Below, one piece after another: positions 8,831 to 18,083 of a DNA stretch of 43,814 bases; position 1 is the first letter of the stretch, and the number at the start of each line of letters is the position of its first letter. The position numbers and the translations under genes were made by a program. Under the pieces are notes generated by a model that ran no database searches, had not been told where the DNA came from, and worked only from the letters and a program-made list of their open reading frames with translations. The stretch comes from Rhodospirillaceae bacterium. Lineage in GTDB: Bacteria > Pseudomonadota > Alphaproteobacteria > UBA8366 > GCA-2717185. Location of the stretch: contig PBDC01000018.1 of assembly GCA_002717185.1 (NCBI GenBank), positions 1 through 43,814 of the forward strand, given 5' to 3'.

Positions 8831-9181
8831 GCCACAGCCTCAAACTTTTACTCTGCACCGCCGCTAACTACTTCGATAGTGCCTCGACAAATCCCAGATA
8901 AACTAACACTGATCAGCTATATAACGAGTCCGGTCACACGCATATACCTGAAACAATCAGTTAACAAGCAGGCTGCCGCACAACTGGTAGAACGGAGTGA
9001 CGTAACATAGCGGCGACGATAACGCCATATCCGAACGGTATACGCGATGTGGTTGGTTATTGCACTGTTGCAAAAATGTCGCCTGTTTGCTGCAAGGTGA
9101 GATCGCGGCGAATTTTATTGATTACATAATGATATATTTATATGTTTATCAAGATTTGCGATTACGTCGTCAAAAGATGAT
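8831..9181. promoter_or_regulatory. Divergent mlaA / met operon control region
   Basis: This 351-bp gap holds the promoters of minus-strand mlaA and the plus-strand methionine operon. The right end (about 9110-9170) is strongly AT-rich compared with the surroundings. I looked for SAM-II and SAH riboswitch features before the met operon and saw none. The palindrome is annotated separately. Confidence 0.5.
9126..9149. promoter_or_regulatory. AT-rich imperfect palindrome, candidate ArsR/SahR operator
   Basis: This 24-bp dyad, left arm ATAATGATATAT and right arm TTATATGTTTAT, is symmetric at 9 of 12 paired positions and ends 32 bp before the regulator's ATG. ArsR-family proteins bind dyads of this kind, and autoregulation from a site at the head of the operon is common. 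The assignment is an inference from position and symmetry. Confidence 0.5.
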
Positions 9182-10162
9182 ATGAATACGCTTCTTCAAG
9201 GCTTGCGTGCTGTTGCGGAACCTACCCGGATGAGGGTGTTGGCTTTGTGTGCGCATGCGGAACTGACGGTCACTGAACTGACCCAAATTTTGGGACAGAG
9301 CCAGCCGCGTGTATCGCGCCATCTCAAGCTTCTAGTTGAAGCTGGATTGTTAGATCGCTTTCGCGAAGGGACCAGGGCCTTCTATCGCATGTCGGAAACT
9401 CAGGAATGCGCAAGCTTGGGGCGGACGATTGTCGATCTCATCTCCGCAGATGATGAAACGATCAGCCGCGACTTGGAACGCTTAGAAACCGTGCAAACAG
9501 CTCGCGCAAAACAGGCAGCTGACTATTTCCGGGATAACGCTGAACAATGGGATCAGATCCGATCCCTCCATGTCGATGACGAAGAAATCGAGCGTGCGAT
9601 GGTGACATTGTTGAAGCCGGACGATGTCGGCGAGCTGCTGGATATTGGGACAGGGACTGGCCGCATGCTGATCGTCTACGGTGCAAAGGCAACCCGGGCT
9701 GTCGGCATAGACCTGTCCCGCGAAATGTTGTCGGTTGCCCGCGTAAATTTGGAGCGGGCCAGCTTACGCAACTGCCAGGTCCGTCTCGGTGATATGTATC
9801 AGCTTCCCGTGGCCAGCGAATCGTTTGACTCGGTAACCATCCATCAGGTTTTGCACTATGCGGATTCGCCAGCCGATGTCATCGTTGAGGCCGCCCGCGT
9901 TCTTAGGCCTGGTGGCAGGTTAGTCGTCGCGGATTTTGTCCCGCATCAAGAAGAAGTATTGCGCGACGAGCACGCGCATCGGCGTTTGGGTTTTTCCGAT
10001 GAAGAAATCGCCCGGTGGTTGGCACGGGCGCACCTCATTCCGGAAGAAGGTATCTACCTACAAGGGGATCCGCTCACCGTGGCGTTGTGGGCAGGCCGAC
10101 GCGCGGCGAATGATGAGGACGCGGAGGGACGCCGCCTTCCGACCCGTGTGCCGGCGTTTTAA
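9182..10162 (+). CDS. ArsR-family regulator fused to a SAM-dependent methyltransferase (SahR-like)
   Basis: 326 aa. The N-terminal winged helix (about 5-75) has the ArsR pattern AEPTRMRVLALCAHAELTVT, recognition helix QPRVSRHLKLL and wing GLLDRFREGTRAFYRM. The metal-binding CVC motif of arsenic sensors is absent. Residues about 115-310 form a class I methyltransferase: motif I LLDIGTGTG (152-160), acidic VGIDLS, then VTIHQVLHYADSP and LRPGGRLVVADF. In Proteobacteria, ArsR-type SahR proteins sense S-adenosylhomocysteine and control methionine-cycle genes. The fused domain here may serve as the ligand sensor rather than as an enzyme. It heads an operon with metF and metH, 52 bp upstream of metF, which strongly supports that role. 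The Shine-Dalgarno is poor. Confidence 0.85.
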   Translation: MNTLLQGLRAVAEPTRMRVLALCAHAELTVTELTQILGQSQPRVSRHLKLLVEAGLLDRFREGTRAFYRMSETQECASLGRTIVDLISADDETISRDLERLETVQTARAKQAADYFRDNAEQWDQIRSLHVDDEEIERAMVTLLKPDDVGELLDIGTGTGRMLIVYGAKATRAVGIDLSREMLSVARVNLERASLRNCQVRLGDMYQLPVASESFDSVTIHQVLHYADSPADVIVEAARVLRPGGRLVVADFVPHQEEVLRDEHAHRRLGFSDEEIARWLARAHLIPEEGIYLQGDPLTVALWAGRRAANDEDAEGRRLPTRVPAF

Positions 10163-10214
10163 TGACTACTTGTTGGCTGGAAATGAAGCTCAATGCGATT
10201 AAGAGAGGGCTCAC

Positions 10215-11078
10215 GTGAATAACACGCCTTTGGTTAGCTTCGAGTTCTTTCCACCGCATGACGATGCCGGCGAAACCCGTCTGTGGCATGTAATGGCGCG
10301 TCTGGCCCCACTTGGCCCGGCCTTCGTTTCGGTCACCTATGGCGCTGGTGGATCGACGCGCAAGCGCACGGACCGGGTGGTTCGCCGCATCCACGATGAA
10401 ACCTCGGTTCCAGTAGCGGCCCATCTGACCTGTGTTGGGGCGAGCCGGGAAGAGGTCGACGGCATCGCCAATAGCTGGTGGCAGGCCGGCATTCATCATA
10501 TCGTCGCTCTGCGCGGCGATATGCCCAGTGCCAATGCCCCCTACGCGCCGCACCCGGAGGGCTATGCCGATGCGGCCGGCCTTGTGACCGGATTGCGGAA
10601 AATCGCTGGGTTTGAAATATCCGTCGCTGCCTATCCCGAGTTTCATCCCGATTCGCCGACCCCGGAAGCCGACCTGGACAATCTTAAGCGCAAGGTTGAT
10701 GCCGGCGCGACGCAGGCGATTACCCAGTACTTTTTCAACAACGATGATTTTTTGAAGTTTCGCGACCGGATTGAAGCCGCTGGGATTAGGATCCCTGTAA
10801 TCCCGGGCATTCTGCCGGTTACGAATTTCGCCAAGGTTGTGGAGTTCAGTGACCGGTGCGGCGCGAAGGTACCAGACTGGATGGCGAAACTCTTTGAAGG
10901 ACTGGACGGTGACCCGGACACACTTAAGCTCGTTTCTCTATCCGTCGCCGTCGACCAATGCCGCGCGCTACAAGCCGAAGGCGTTCCAGCCTTTCACTTT
11001 TATACGCTGAACCGCGCCGAGCTGACTTATGCAATTTGTTGGCGCCTCGGGTTGCGCCCTTTGGACGCGGCGGCCTGA
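10215..11078 (+). CDS. metF: 5,10-methylenetetrahydrofolate reductase
   Basis: 287 aa. It reduces 5,10-methylene-THF to 5-methyl-THF with FAD and NAD(P)H, supplying the methyl donor for MetH next door. The TIM-barrel pattern is clear: SFEFFPPHDD at the N-terminus with the catalytic Glu, FVSVTYGAGGSTR, VAAHLTCVGASREEVDGIA, IVALRGDMP, ISVAAYPEFHPD, then GATQAITQYFFNNDDFLKF and IPVIPGILPVTNF. The length fits bacterial single-domain MetF. The start is GTG at 10215, with GAGAGGG five bases upstream. The stop lies 3 bp before the metH ATG, so the two are co-translated. Confidence 0.96.
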   Translation: MNNTPLVSFEFFPPHDDAGETRLWHVMARLAPLGPAFVSVTYGAGGSTRKRTDRVVRRIHDETSVPVAAHLTCVGASREEVDGIANSWWQAGIHHIVALRGDMPSANAPYAPHPEGYADAAGLVTGLRKIAGFEISVAAYPEFHPDSPTPEADLDNLKRKVDAGATQAITQYFFNNDDFLKFRDRIEAAGIRIPVIPGILPVTNFAKVVEFSDRCGAKVPDWMAKLFEGLDGDPDTLKLVSLSVAVDQCRALQAEGVPAFHFYTLNRAELTYAICWRLGLRPLDAAA

Positions 11079-11081
11079 GCC

Positions 11082-14000
11082 ATGAACCGGTTTCTTGAAG
11101 CGCTTCAAGAGCGCGTCCTGCTTTGCGATGGGGGCATGGGCAGCCGAGTGCAGGCCATGGACCTTGATATCGACGCCGATTTCCGCGGTGCGGAAAACTG
11201 CACCGAGGTCTTGAACCTGTCGCGGCCGGATATTGTTACGGAAATTCACAAAGACTATCTGGCTGCTGGCTCGGACATTGTGCAGACTAACAGTTTCGGC
11301 GGATCGCCAATCACCTTAGGCGAATTTGATCTGGGCGAACAGTCGCACGAGATTAACTGCCTCGCTGGAACACTGGCGCGGGAAGCGGTTGAGGCGATGG
11401 CCGCAGACGGCCGCGAACGGTTCGTCCTAGGGTCAATCGGTCCCGGCACGCGTCTGCCTAGCCTTGGTCACATCGATTATGACAGCCTCGAAGACGCCTT
11501 CTATATTCAGGCGGTGGGACTGATCGCCGGACACGTCGATGCTCTGCTGATTGAGACCTGCCAAGACACTCTGCAGATTAAGGCGGCGGTCAACGGAGCG
11601 AAGCGGGCGCTTGGTAAGGCCGGAGCGGCTCTGCCGATCATGGTGCAGGTCACGATCGAAACGACGGGCACACTGCTCGTGGGTGCTGATATAGCCGCTG
11701 CCGCGACGGTCGTCCAAGCGTTAGATATAGATATGCTTGGTCTGAACTGCGCGACGGGTCCGCAGGAAATGGCGGAGCACGTGAAGTGGCTTGGCGAGCA
11801 TTGGTCCAAGCCGATTTCGGTTCAGCCCAACGCCGGGCTACCGGAACTTGTTGACGGCGCTCCCAGTTACCCGCTCGGAGCGTCAGAAATGGCGGATTGG
11901 GTGCGACGTTTCGTATCCGAGGATGGGGTTGGTCTGGTTGGCGGGTGCTGCGGCACGGACGTGCCGCATATCGAAGCTCTCGATCGTATGCTGCGCGCGC
12001 TCGCGGTGGATGGTTATAGACCAACTCCGTGTGCCCGTCAGGTCGACTGGTTGCCGGCGATCGCCTCTGCGTACAGTGCCATACCGTATCGCCAGGAAAA
12101 CGCAGTGCTTTCGATCGGCGAACGCTGCAACGCTAACGGCAGTAAGAAGTTCCGTGAGCTGCAGGAAGCAGAGAACTGGGATGCTTGCGTCGAGATGGGT
12201 CGTGATCAGGTGCGCGAAGGCAGCCATGCGATCGATATCTGCACCGCCTTTGTCGGGCGTAATGAAGTGGTGGAGATGGATGAGGTGGTCTCGCGTATGC
12301 GTGGTGCGGTGAATGTGCCGCTTGTCATAGATTCGACAGAGCTACCGGTTCTAGAATCGGCTATGCGACTTTATGGCGGCAAGCCTCTGATAAACTCTAT
12401 TAATTTCGAGGATGGAGAGGAACCGGCGGCAAATCGACTGCAGCTGGCTAAACAATTCGGCGCTGGTGTCATCGCGCTCACCATCGATGAAGAAGGAATG
12501 GCAAAGACCGCAGAAGATAAGCTTCGTATTGCCAAGCGGCTTTATAATTTTGCGGTGAATGAACACGGGTTGGCGCCGTCCGATCTGCTTTTCGATCCGT
12601 TGACCTTTACGATCTGCACGGGCAACGAAGACGACCGCTTGCTTGGAGTGCATACGCTTGATGCAATCGAGATAATTGCCAATCAGTTGCCAGACTGTCA
12701 GATCATCCTTGGGCTGTCGAACATCTCGTTTGGGCTGAACGCTGCCGCTCGGCACGTTCTGAATTCTGTTTTCCTCGATCACGCCGTCCGCCGCGGTATG
12801 ACTGGTGCAATACTGCATGTCAGCAAAATTATGCCACTACACTCGATTCCGGAGCGAGAAGTCGAGGTCGCGGAAGATTTGATTTTCGACCGCGGTCGCG
12901 ACGACTACGATCCGCTGACAGAATTTCTCTACTTGTTCGAGGGCCGCAAGGCGGCGAAGGACGAGGTGAAGGTTCGCCCCGAGAATGTTGGCGAACGGCT
13001 GTCGCAACGTATCGTCGACGGCGACAAGCAGGGCCTCGAAGAAGACCTGACCGAAGCTATGTCGGACACGCCGCCGCTCGACATCATCAACACCTTCTTG
13101 TTAGACGGAATGAAGGTTGTTGGCGATTTGTTCGGCGCTGGCAAGATGCAGTTGCCTTTCGTTCTGAAATCGGCCGAAACGATGAAGGCGGCGGTAGCTC
13201 ACTTGGAACCGTATATGGAGCGGGCCGAGGGCCAACAGAAAGGCACCATTGTCCTCGCCACGGTCAAAGGCGATGTCCATGATATCGGCAAGAACCTAGT
13301 CGATATCATCTTAACCAATAACGGTTACAAAGTCGTCAACCTCGGTATCAAGCAGCCGATAGCCAATATACTGTCAGCCGCCGAAGAACATATGGCGCAG
13401 GCGATCGGCTTGTCTGGTTTGCTTGTAAAGTCGACAGTCGTTATGCGTGAAAACCTAGCTGAGATGAGCCATTCCGGTCTTAAGATACCGGTGATCTTGG
13501 GCGGCGCCGCGCTGACCAGAGCCTACGTAGAGGAAGATTGCGTACAGGCTTACGCCTGCGGCCGGGTAGCTTACGCGCGCGACGCGTTCGACGGGCTAGG
13601 CTTGATGGACAAGGTAGTGAACGAACAGTTCGACGTCCATATCCAGGGTGTTGCGGAAAAACGTTCGAGCCGGCCGGTGAACCGCAAAAAGGCTCTTGGT
13701 CGATCTAAATCAGCGGCAGCCGTCGATCCAGCCTTCGCTTCTTTGAAGCGGCAGGAACTAACTGCGGACAGTGATGTGCCGGAGCCGCCTTTCTGGGGGT
13801 CGCGCGTTATCGCACGAGTGCCAGTGCCGACGCTGCTGCCCTATCTCAACGAGCGGATGCTTTATCAGTTCCAGTGGGGCTATAGAAAGGATGGGAAGCG
13901 CCTAGACGAATATATGGAATGGGCCAAGGGTGAATTACGGCCAATACTGAAACGCATCACCGATATCGCGGTCCAGCAAGACATTCTTACGCCGCAAGCC

Positions 14001-14573
14001 GCCTACGGTTATTGGAAAGCGGCCGGGGAAGGCGACAGCTTGGTCCTGTTCGATGAGGATGGCGCAACCGAGGTTGCCCGCTTCAGTTTGCCCCGGCAGG
14101 CGGAGGGCGATGGCAAATGCATAGCCGATTACATTCGTGATGCTTCGTTGGGATCCGATCGGCGCGATGTAGTCGCCTTGCAAGTTGTCACCATGGGACA
14201 AAACGCTTCTGATACGGCGCGGGACTGGTTCGGAGAAGATCGTTATCAGGATTACCTCTATCTCCACGGGCTGGGGGTGGAAATGGCGGAGGCAATGGCA
14301 GAGTATACGCATAAGCGCATTCGTGCTGAACTAGGTTACGCTGCCGAAGAATCGCGCGATCTGGAGAAACTCTTACAGCAGGAATATCGAGGCAGCCGCT
14401 ATTCATTTGGCTACCCCGCCTGCCCAAAAGTGGAGGATCAGTCGATGATCCTTGATTTATTGGGCGCAGAGCGGATCGGCATCGAGCTGTCAGACGAATA
14501 CCAGTTGCACCCGGAGCAATCGACCAGTGCGATCGTTATCTTGCATCCGAAAGCGAAATACTTTTCAGTTTAA
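11082..14573 (+). CDS. metH: Cobalamin-dependent methionine synthase, full length
   Basis: 1163 aa in one polypeptide. It methylates homocysteine using 5-methyl-THF through a cobalamin carrier. Four modules are seen. The homocysteine domain (about 1-320) has Zn ligands in LNCATGP (about 222) and GGCCGTD (about 289-290). The pterin domain (about 340-600) begins SIGERCNANGSKKF. The cap and B12 domain (about 640-870) has the cobalt-ligand motif GDVHDIGKN (His about 733). The reactivation domain (about 900-1163) has YQFQWGYRKDG and the SAM-binding RYSFGYPACP. The last domain needs SAM and a reductant for repair of oxidised cobalamin. It is third in the regulator-metF-metH operon. Many alphaproteobacteria split MetH; here it is intact. 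Confidence 0.96.
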   Translation: MNRFLEALQERVLLCDGGMGSRVQAMDLDIDADFRGAENCTEVLNLSRPDIVTEIHKDYLAAGSDIVQTNSFGGSPITLGEFDLGEQSHEINCLAGTLAREAVEAMAADGRERFVLGSIGPGTRLPSLGHIDYDSLEDAFYIQAVGLIAGHVDALLIETCQDTLQIKAAVNGAKRALGKAGAALPIMVQVTIETTGTLLVGADIAAAATVVQALDIDMLGLNCATGPQEMAEHVKWLGEHWSKPISVQPNAGLPELVDGAPSYPLGASEMADWVRRFVSEDGVGLVGGCCGTDVPHIEALDRMLRALAVDGYRPTPCARQVDWLPAIASAYSAIPYRQENAVLSIGERCNANGSKKFRELQEAENWDACVEMGRDQVREGSHAIDICTAFVGRNEVVEMDEVVSRMRGAVNVPLVIDSTELPVLESAMRLYGGKPLINSINFEDGEEPAANRLQLAKQFGAGVIALTIDEEGMAKTAEDKLRIAKRLYNFAVNEHGLAPSDLLFDPLTFTICTGNEDDRLLGVHTLDAIEIIANQLPDCQIILGLSNISFGLNAAARHVLNSVFLDHAVRRGMTGAILHVSKIMPLHSIPEREVEVAEDLIFDRGRDDYDPLTEFLYLFEGRKAAKDEVKVRPENVGERLSQRIVDGDKQGLEEDLTEAMSDTPPLDIINTFLLDGMKVVGDLFGAGKMQLPFVLKSAETMKAAVAHLEPYMERAEGQQKGTIVLATVKGDVHDIGKNLVDIILTNNGYKVVNLGIKQPIANILSAAEEHMAQAIGLSGLLVKSTVVMRENLAEMSHSGLKIPVILGGAALTRAYVEEDCVQAYACGRVAYARDAFDGLGLMDKVVNEQFDVHIQGVAEKRSSRPVNRKKALGRSKSAAAVDPAFASLKRQELTADSDVPEPPFWGSRVIARVPVPTLLPYLNERMLYQFQWGYRKDGKRLDEYMEWAKGELRPILKRITDIAVQQDILTPQAAYGYWKAAGEGDSLVLFDEDGATEVARFSLPRQAEGDGKCIADYIRDASLGSDRRDVVALQVVTMGQNASDTARDWFGEDRYQDYLYLHGLGVEMAEAMAEYTHKRIRAELGYAAEESRDLEKLLQQEYRGSRYSFGYPACPKVEDQSMILDLLGAERIGIELSDEYQLHPEQSTSAIVILHPKAKYFSV

Positions 14574-14628
14574 ATATTGACACTGCATCGCTTGCAAAGA
14601 GCCGACCACCCCTATTAGGGTCCGCGTC

Positions 14629-15123
14629 ATGTCGAAATCTAGCCCTCTACAGTTGCACGAGAGCGTCGTTCTGCCTGAGTGGATCGACTACAACGGACAT
14701 ATGAACGTCGCTTTTTACGTGCTGGCATTCGACCATGCGACGGATGCGTTCTTGGACCATATTGGCCTCGACCATGGATACAAGAAGGAAGCGAACTGCA
14801 CGACCTTTGTGGTCGATATGAATGTCTGCTATCTGGGCGAAGTTTTGGAGGGGGATCCGCTGCGCTTTACGACGCATCTGATTAATTCGGATGAGAAGCG
14901 ACTGCATTACTTCCATCGTATGTATCATGCGGAGAAGGGCTATCTGGCGGCGACAAACGAACTAATGACCGTTCATATCAGTCTGAAATCGCGCCGCGTC
15001 GCGCCCATGCGTGAAGATATTCAACAGCGCGTTACAACTATAAAGGAAAGCCACGCCCACCTGCCGTTCCCAGAACAGGCAGGAAGGTTGATTGCTATTC
15101 GGCCGAAAAGCACCGCAGCTTAA
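14629..15123 (+). CDS. Hotdog-fold acyl-CoA thioesterase (4HBT / YbgC-like)
   Basis: 164 aa, one hotdog domain. The active-site loop EWIDYNGHMNVAFYVLAFDH has the Asp (residue 20) and the DxNGHMN pattern of the 4-hydroxybenzoyl-CoA thioesterase group. VDMNVCYLGEVLEGDPL and RLHYFHRMYH are the following strands. The motif resembles betainyl-CoA thioesterases of carnitine catabolism, but no carnitine genes are nearby, so the substrate is not assigned. AGGG precedes ATG 14629 at a normal distance. A small inverted repeat lies just before it (ACCCC-TATT-AGGGT, about 14607-14620). It stands alone 55 bp after metH. Confidence 0.8.
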   Translation: MSKSSPLQLHESVVLPEWIDYNGHMNVAFYVLAFDHATDAFLDHIGLDHGYKKEANCTTFVVDMNVCYLGEVLEGDPLRFTTHLINSDEKRLHYFHRMYHAEKGYLAATNELMTVHISLKSRRVAPMREDIQQRVTTIKESHAHLPFPEQAGRLIAIRPKSTAA

Positions 15124-15198
15124 CTAACTTGCTGTGAATACAGGTATTAACTGGCCGAAGCCGATATGTAGTCTTCTCGATTTTTCGGGTTTGTACCG

Positions 15199-15559
15199 AT
15201 GAAGAACGGTACTGTTTTGAATATGCAAGATATCGACGTCCCGTCTAAGGCCAATGAACAAGCCGACATTGCGTTAGCGTTCATGGTGAAGAAGAAAACT
15301 CTGACGATGCTGCATTTGACATTTGGAACACCTTCGGAAGCGGCCGCGACGAGGCACTGGACGCGCTGATCAACGCGGAGGACGCAGCCCTGCACAACCA
15401 TTGGCACTTATGCCTAATGGTACGTTGGATGCGGCGATCGCCATGGTGGATGAGGTCGACAAAGAGTATATCGCTGTGTTGCGCGTTAAAGAGAGCAGTA
15501 TCGGTGCTAGTTTCATGCACCAACTCGATGTCTTCATCAACTATTACCAGGCTTTCTAG
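15199..15559 (+). pseudogene. Decayed small gene, two frameshifts, family not recognised
   Basis: Three plausible coding pieces lie end to end in three frames. An ATG at 15199 opens MKNGTVLNMQDIDVPSKA and continues to about 15287. The next frame carries NSDDAAFDIWNTFGSGRDEA and onward to about 15400. The third runs MPNGTLDAAIAMVDEVDKEY and onward to a TAG at 15557. Each piece has protein-like composition, and each frame is closed elsewhere. A single ancestral protein of about 120 residues with two indels explains this best. Sequencing error is the main alternative. I do not recognise the family. Confidence 0.45.
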
Positions 15560-15598
15560 GGAAGCTGTGCCAAATAAAAGGGCGGTTAAATAGCCGAG

Positions 15599-16225
15599 TT
15601 AGGTTTTTTTGTTGCCATCTGGCCGCAGCATTTCGAAGGTTCCATCGACTGCTGTGTAGTCCATGTAGCCGAGACGGGCCAGTGGGTGGTATGCGGCCAT
15701 GTCTATCATCCCGTCATCGATGATTGCGTCGTCGATATGGGTGCCCACGACTTCACCGATGACCATATTGTTTTCAATCTTCGGGTTGGTGCTGGGCAGG
15801 CGCATTCGCGTAATAAATCGGCACTCCAAACTGGCTGGCGCCTCCTTGACCCTGGGTGTTTTGACGTGGACGGATGGCGCTGGCGTAAGGCCGGTCAGTC
15901 TGAACTCGTCCACCGCCGGATCCACGTGTGCCGAACTTTCGTTCATCGCGTCGCGTAGTTCCCAGCTGCAAAGATTGACGACGAACTCGTTGGTCATTTC
16001 GATGTTGGTAAGCGTGTCCTTCGCGCCGCCACCGGGGCGCGGCCCGTTCGGTGCAAAGACGATGGTCGGCGGTTGGTCGGCGATCGCGTTGAAAAAACTG
16101 AATGGCGCTAGGTTCAGGACCCCGTCGAGATCAATGCTGCTTACCCAGGCGATTGGGCGGGGGGCGACCAGGGCTTTAAATGGATTATGTCGGAGTTTGT
16201 GATTTTTGGGGTCATCGTAAAACAT
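15599..16225 (-). CDS. Flavin reductase-like FMN-binding protein
   Basis: 208 aa. The family (FMN-binding split barrel) reduces free flavin for partner monooxygenases or acts on small aromatic substrates. Visible pattern: RPIAWVSSIDLDGVLNLAPFSFFNAIADQPP near residues 25-55, KDTLTNIEMTNEFVVNLCS, the SLECRFITRM strand, and NNMVIGEVVGTHIDD. ATG 16225 with GGGGAAT just upstream was chosen. A longer frame to 16462 is antisense-like and runs back through the neighbouring gene. The start is 2 bp after the stop of the upstream carboxymuconolactone-decarboxylase-like gene, so the pair is translationally coupled. No monooxygenase partner is encoded nearby on this strand. Confidence 0.85.
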   Translation of the reverse strand: MFYDDPKNHKLRHNPFKALVAPRPIAWVSSIDLDGVLNLAPFSFFNAIADQPPTIVFAPNGPRPGGGAKDTLTNIEMTNEFVVNLCSWELRDAMNESSAHVDPAVDEFRLTGLTPAPSVHVKTPRVKEAPASLECRFITRMRLPSTNPKIENNMVIGEVVGTHIDDAIIDDGMIDMAAYHPLARLGYMDYTAVDGTFEMLRPDGNKKT

Positions 16226-16227
16226 GT

Positions 16228-17001
16228 CTATTCCCCATTTTCGCCCCAGGCCTCGCCAAGGGCGACCAGTGCGTTTAGCGCCCGCGGGAAACCTGTATAA
16301 GGTGCTGTCTGCATGATTACTTCTTTCACTTCCTCGCGCGATAGCCCAGCATTGAGGCCCGCCTGCCCGAACTTGGCGACCTGTCCCAGATGGTCGATTG
16401 AGGTGAAGGACGCGACGGCGCAGATACAGCGCTGCCGGTGGTCGAGATTGGGCCGGTCCCATATGTCGCCATACCCATAAGCGATGGCTGCCGGGTAAAG
16501 GCCGCCTGTCATAGGATTGCCCGGTGCGGCGTAGCCGGATTCCGCCCGTTCGCTATGCAGTTTGTTTTTGGTCTCCTGGCCCCGCGCCATGAGCGCGTCC
16601 GCGTCCAGGTCCGGCATTTCGGGGTCAGGTACTTCGATCCCCTTTTTCGCGAACACCTCGTTGGCTAGAGCCACGGAATTGAGAATTGTCGGGAAACCGC
16701 AATAGAGGCCACAATGAATAAAGACTTCCTGGATTGTACGTGGCGGGATGCCGATATGCAGCGCTGCACCGATATAGCGCCGCAGCTGCGGCATACGCTG
16801 TTGTGATGTCATGGCGGACAACGCTGCCAGCATACGGTCCTCCAGGATCAGGCCCGGGCGTGACCAGACGGATCCCCAAACCATTTCCTCGGCCAGACGG
16901 TTTAGCCCCGGTGCCAGCTCGGTGTCATCGCTATTGGTGGGAAAGCCAAGCTTCTCTCGCATCTCCGCGCCAGTCCGGCGTAATTCGTCCCGTGATGTCA
17001 T
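16228..17001 (-). CDS. Carboxymuconolactone decarboxylase-family protein, tandem domains
   Basis: 257 aa with two copies of the CMD fold. The first (about 35-125) has LEDRMLAALSAMTSQQRMPQ and IPPRTIQEVFIHCGLYCGFP. The second (about 165-250) has LDHRQRCICAVASFTSIDHL and LSREEVKEVIMQTAPYTGFP. The matching pairs (HCGLYCGFPTILNS and QTAPYTGFPRALNA) show an internal duplication. The family includes gamma-carboxymuconolactone decarboxylase of the protocatechuate branch and AhpD-type thiol proteins. No CxxC redox motif of AhpD is present, which favours a decarboxylase or ring-cleavage role, but the exact reaction is unknown. ATG 17001 follows GAGGGGAC. It is first in a two-gene unit with the flavin reductase. 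Confidence 0.82.
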   Translation of the reverse strand: MTSRDELRRTGAEMREKLGFPTNSDDTELAPGLNRLAEEMVWGSVWSRPGLILEDRMLAALSAMTSQQRMPQLRRYIGAALHIGIPPRTIQEVFIHCGLYCGFPTILNSVALANEVFAKKGIEVPDPEMPDLDADALMARGQETKNKLHSERAESGYAAPGNPMTGGLYPAAIAYGYGDIWDRPNLDHRQRCICAVASFTSIDHLGQVAKFGQAGLNAGLSREEVKEVIMQTAPYTGFPRALNALVALGEAWGENGE

Positions 17002-17235
17002 TTGTCCCCTCTAACGCGTCGTTTAGTCGCCTCGTTTGCGCGAGTGTTTTTGCACAAATCAAGGGGCGGTGATAGAGGTTATCCATGAAGCTTAATGAGA
17101 GAGGAAGATAATATCACAACGCTGAAACCCGGCATCTTCGACTGAGTGTCGACGGCGCAAAAATGCGGTCGCAGCAGATGGTGCCACCTTGTCGGTGGCG
17201 CTGTGCAATGCGTTGGCTGAATATGGAGTATTGGT

Positions 17236-17997
17236 ATGGACCTACACCTTCAAGGTAAGAAAGCCATTGTCACAGGTGGCACCAAAGGCATTGGCCTCGC
17301 CATTGCGCAAACGCTGGCCGGCGAAGGCTGTGACATTGCGGTCTGTGCTCGGGATGCAACGCTGGTTGAAAAGACAGTCGCCGATTTATCCGCGAAAGGC
17401 GTCCAGGCCCATGGCGCGTCGGCTGATGTGACCGACGGAGATAGTTTCCGGCATTGGATCAGTCAAGCGGCAGGACAGCTTGGCGGGCTCGATATTCTGG
17501 TCGCCAATGTCAGCGCGCTGGCGGGTGCGCCGGACGAGGCCGCCTGGCGCGCGGGACTTGAGACAGATGTTTTGGGCACCGTGCGCGCGGTTGAGGCCGG
17601 CCTCCCGTTCTTAGAAGAAAGTGACTGCGGCTCAATCGTCGCGATTGCCAGTACTGCGGCGCTGGAAAACTTTTTCGGTGTGCGCGCCTATAACGCCATC
17701 AAGGCGGCTGTGATAGCCTACATGTCTGCGCTTGCCAACACGATTGCCGGGCAGGGCATTCGGGCTAACACAGTGTCGCCGGGCACGATCTTTTTTGAGG
17801 GCGGCGTCTGGGACCAGCGCCGGCAGGAAATGCCTGAGGTCTACGAGGCGGCGCTTGCTAAGAATCCGACCGGGCATATGGGCACGCCGCAGGACGTGGC
17901 CAATGCTGTCGCCTTCCTCGCTAGCCCAGCCGCGCAATTCGTCACAGGTACCAACCTGGTCGTTGACGGCGCTCTGACCCAGCGAGTTCAATTTTAG
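17236..17997 (+). CDS. Short-chain dehydrogenase/reductase
   Basis: 253 aa, classical SDR. The cofactor motif TGGTKGIG is at about residues 13-20. ASADVTD provides the adenine-contact Asp, and NVS replaces the usual NNA/NAG. The catalytic Ser lies in IASTAA (about 138) and the Tyr/Lys in YNAIK (about 152-156). SPGTI and the C-terminal VTGTNLVVDGALTQ complete the fold. It oxidises or reduces a secondary alcohol/ketone with NAD(P); the substrate is not evident. GGAG precedes ATG 17236 at slightly long spacing. It is divergent from the CMD/flavin reductase pair and is followed 86 bp later by the TauD-type dioxygenase, so a shared catabolic role is likely. Confidence 0.9.
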   Translation: MDLHLQGKKAIVTGGTKGIGLAIAQTLAGEGCDIAVCARDATLVEKTVADLSAKGVQAHGASADVTDGDSFRHWISQAAGQLGGLDILVANVSALAGAPDEAAWRAGLETDVLGTVRAVEAGLPFLEESDCGSIVAIASTAALENFFGVRAYNAIKAAVIAYMSALANTIAGQGIRANTVSPGTIFFEGGVWDQRRQEMPEVYEAALAKNPTGHMGTPQDVANAVAFLASPAAQFVTGTNLVVDGALTQRVQF

Positions 17998-18083
17998 AAG
18001 GTGCAGATGCACCAAAAAAATTATCTACGGGGAAACCTCGGCGAGCATAGAACCAGTGTTACAACCCTTAGGATAAGCCAGCT

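Noticed and set aside
8831..9181. SAM-II or SAH riboswitch ahead of the methionine operon
   Set aside because: I compared the leader with the conserved cores as I know them and found no match; only the AT-rich dyad stands out.
17180..17201. Hairpin GCCACC-TTGTC-GGTGGC ahead of the SDR gene
   Set aside because: The 6-bp stem is short, has no U-tract and no symmetry with other sites; it is likely chance in GC-rich DNA.
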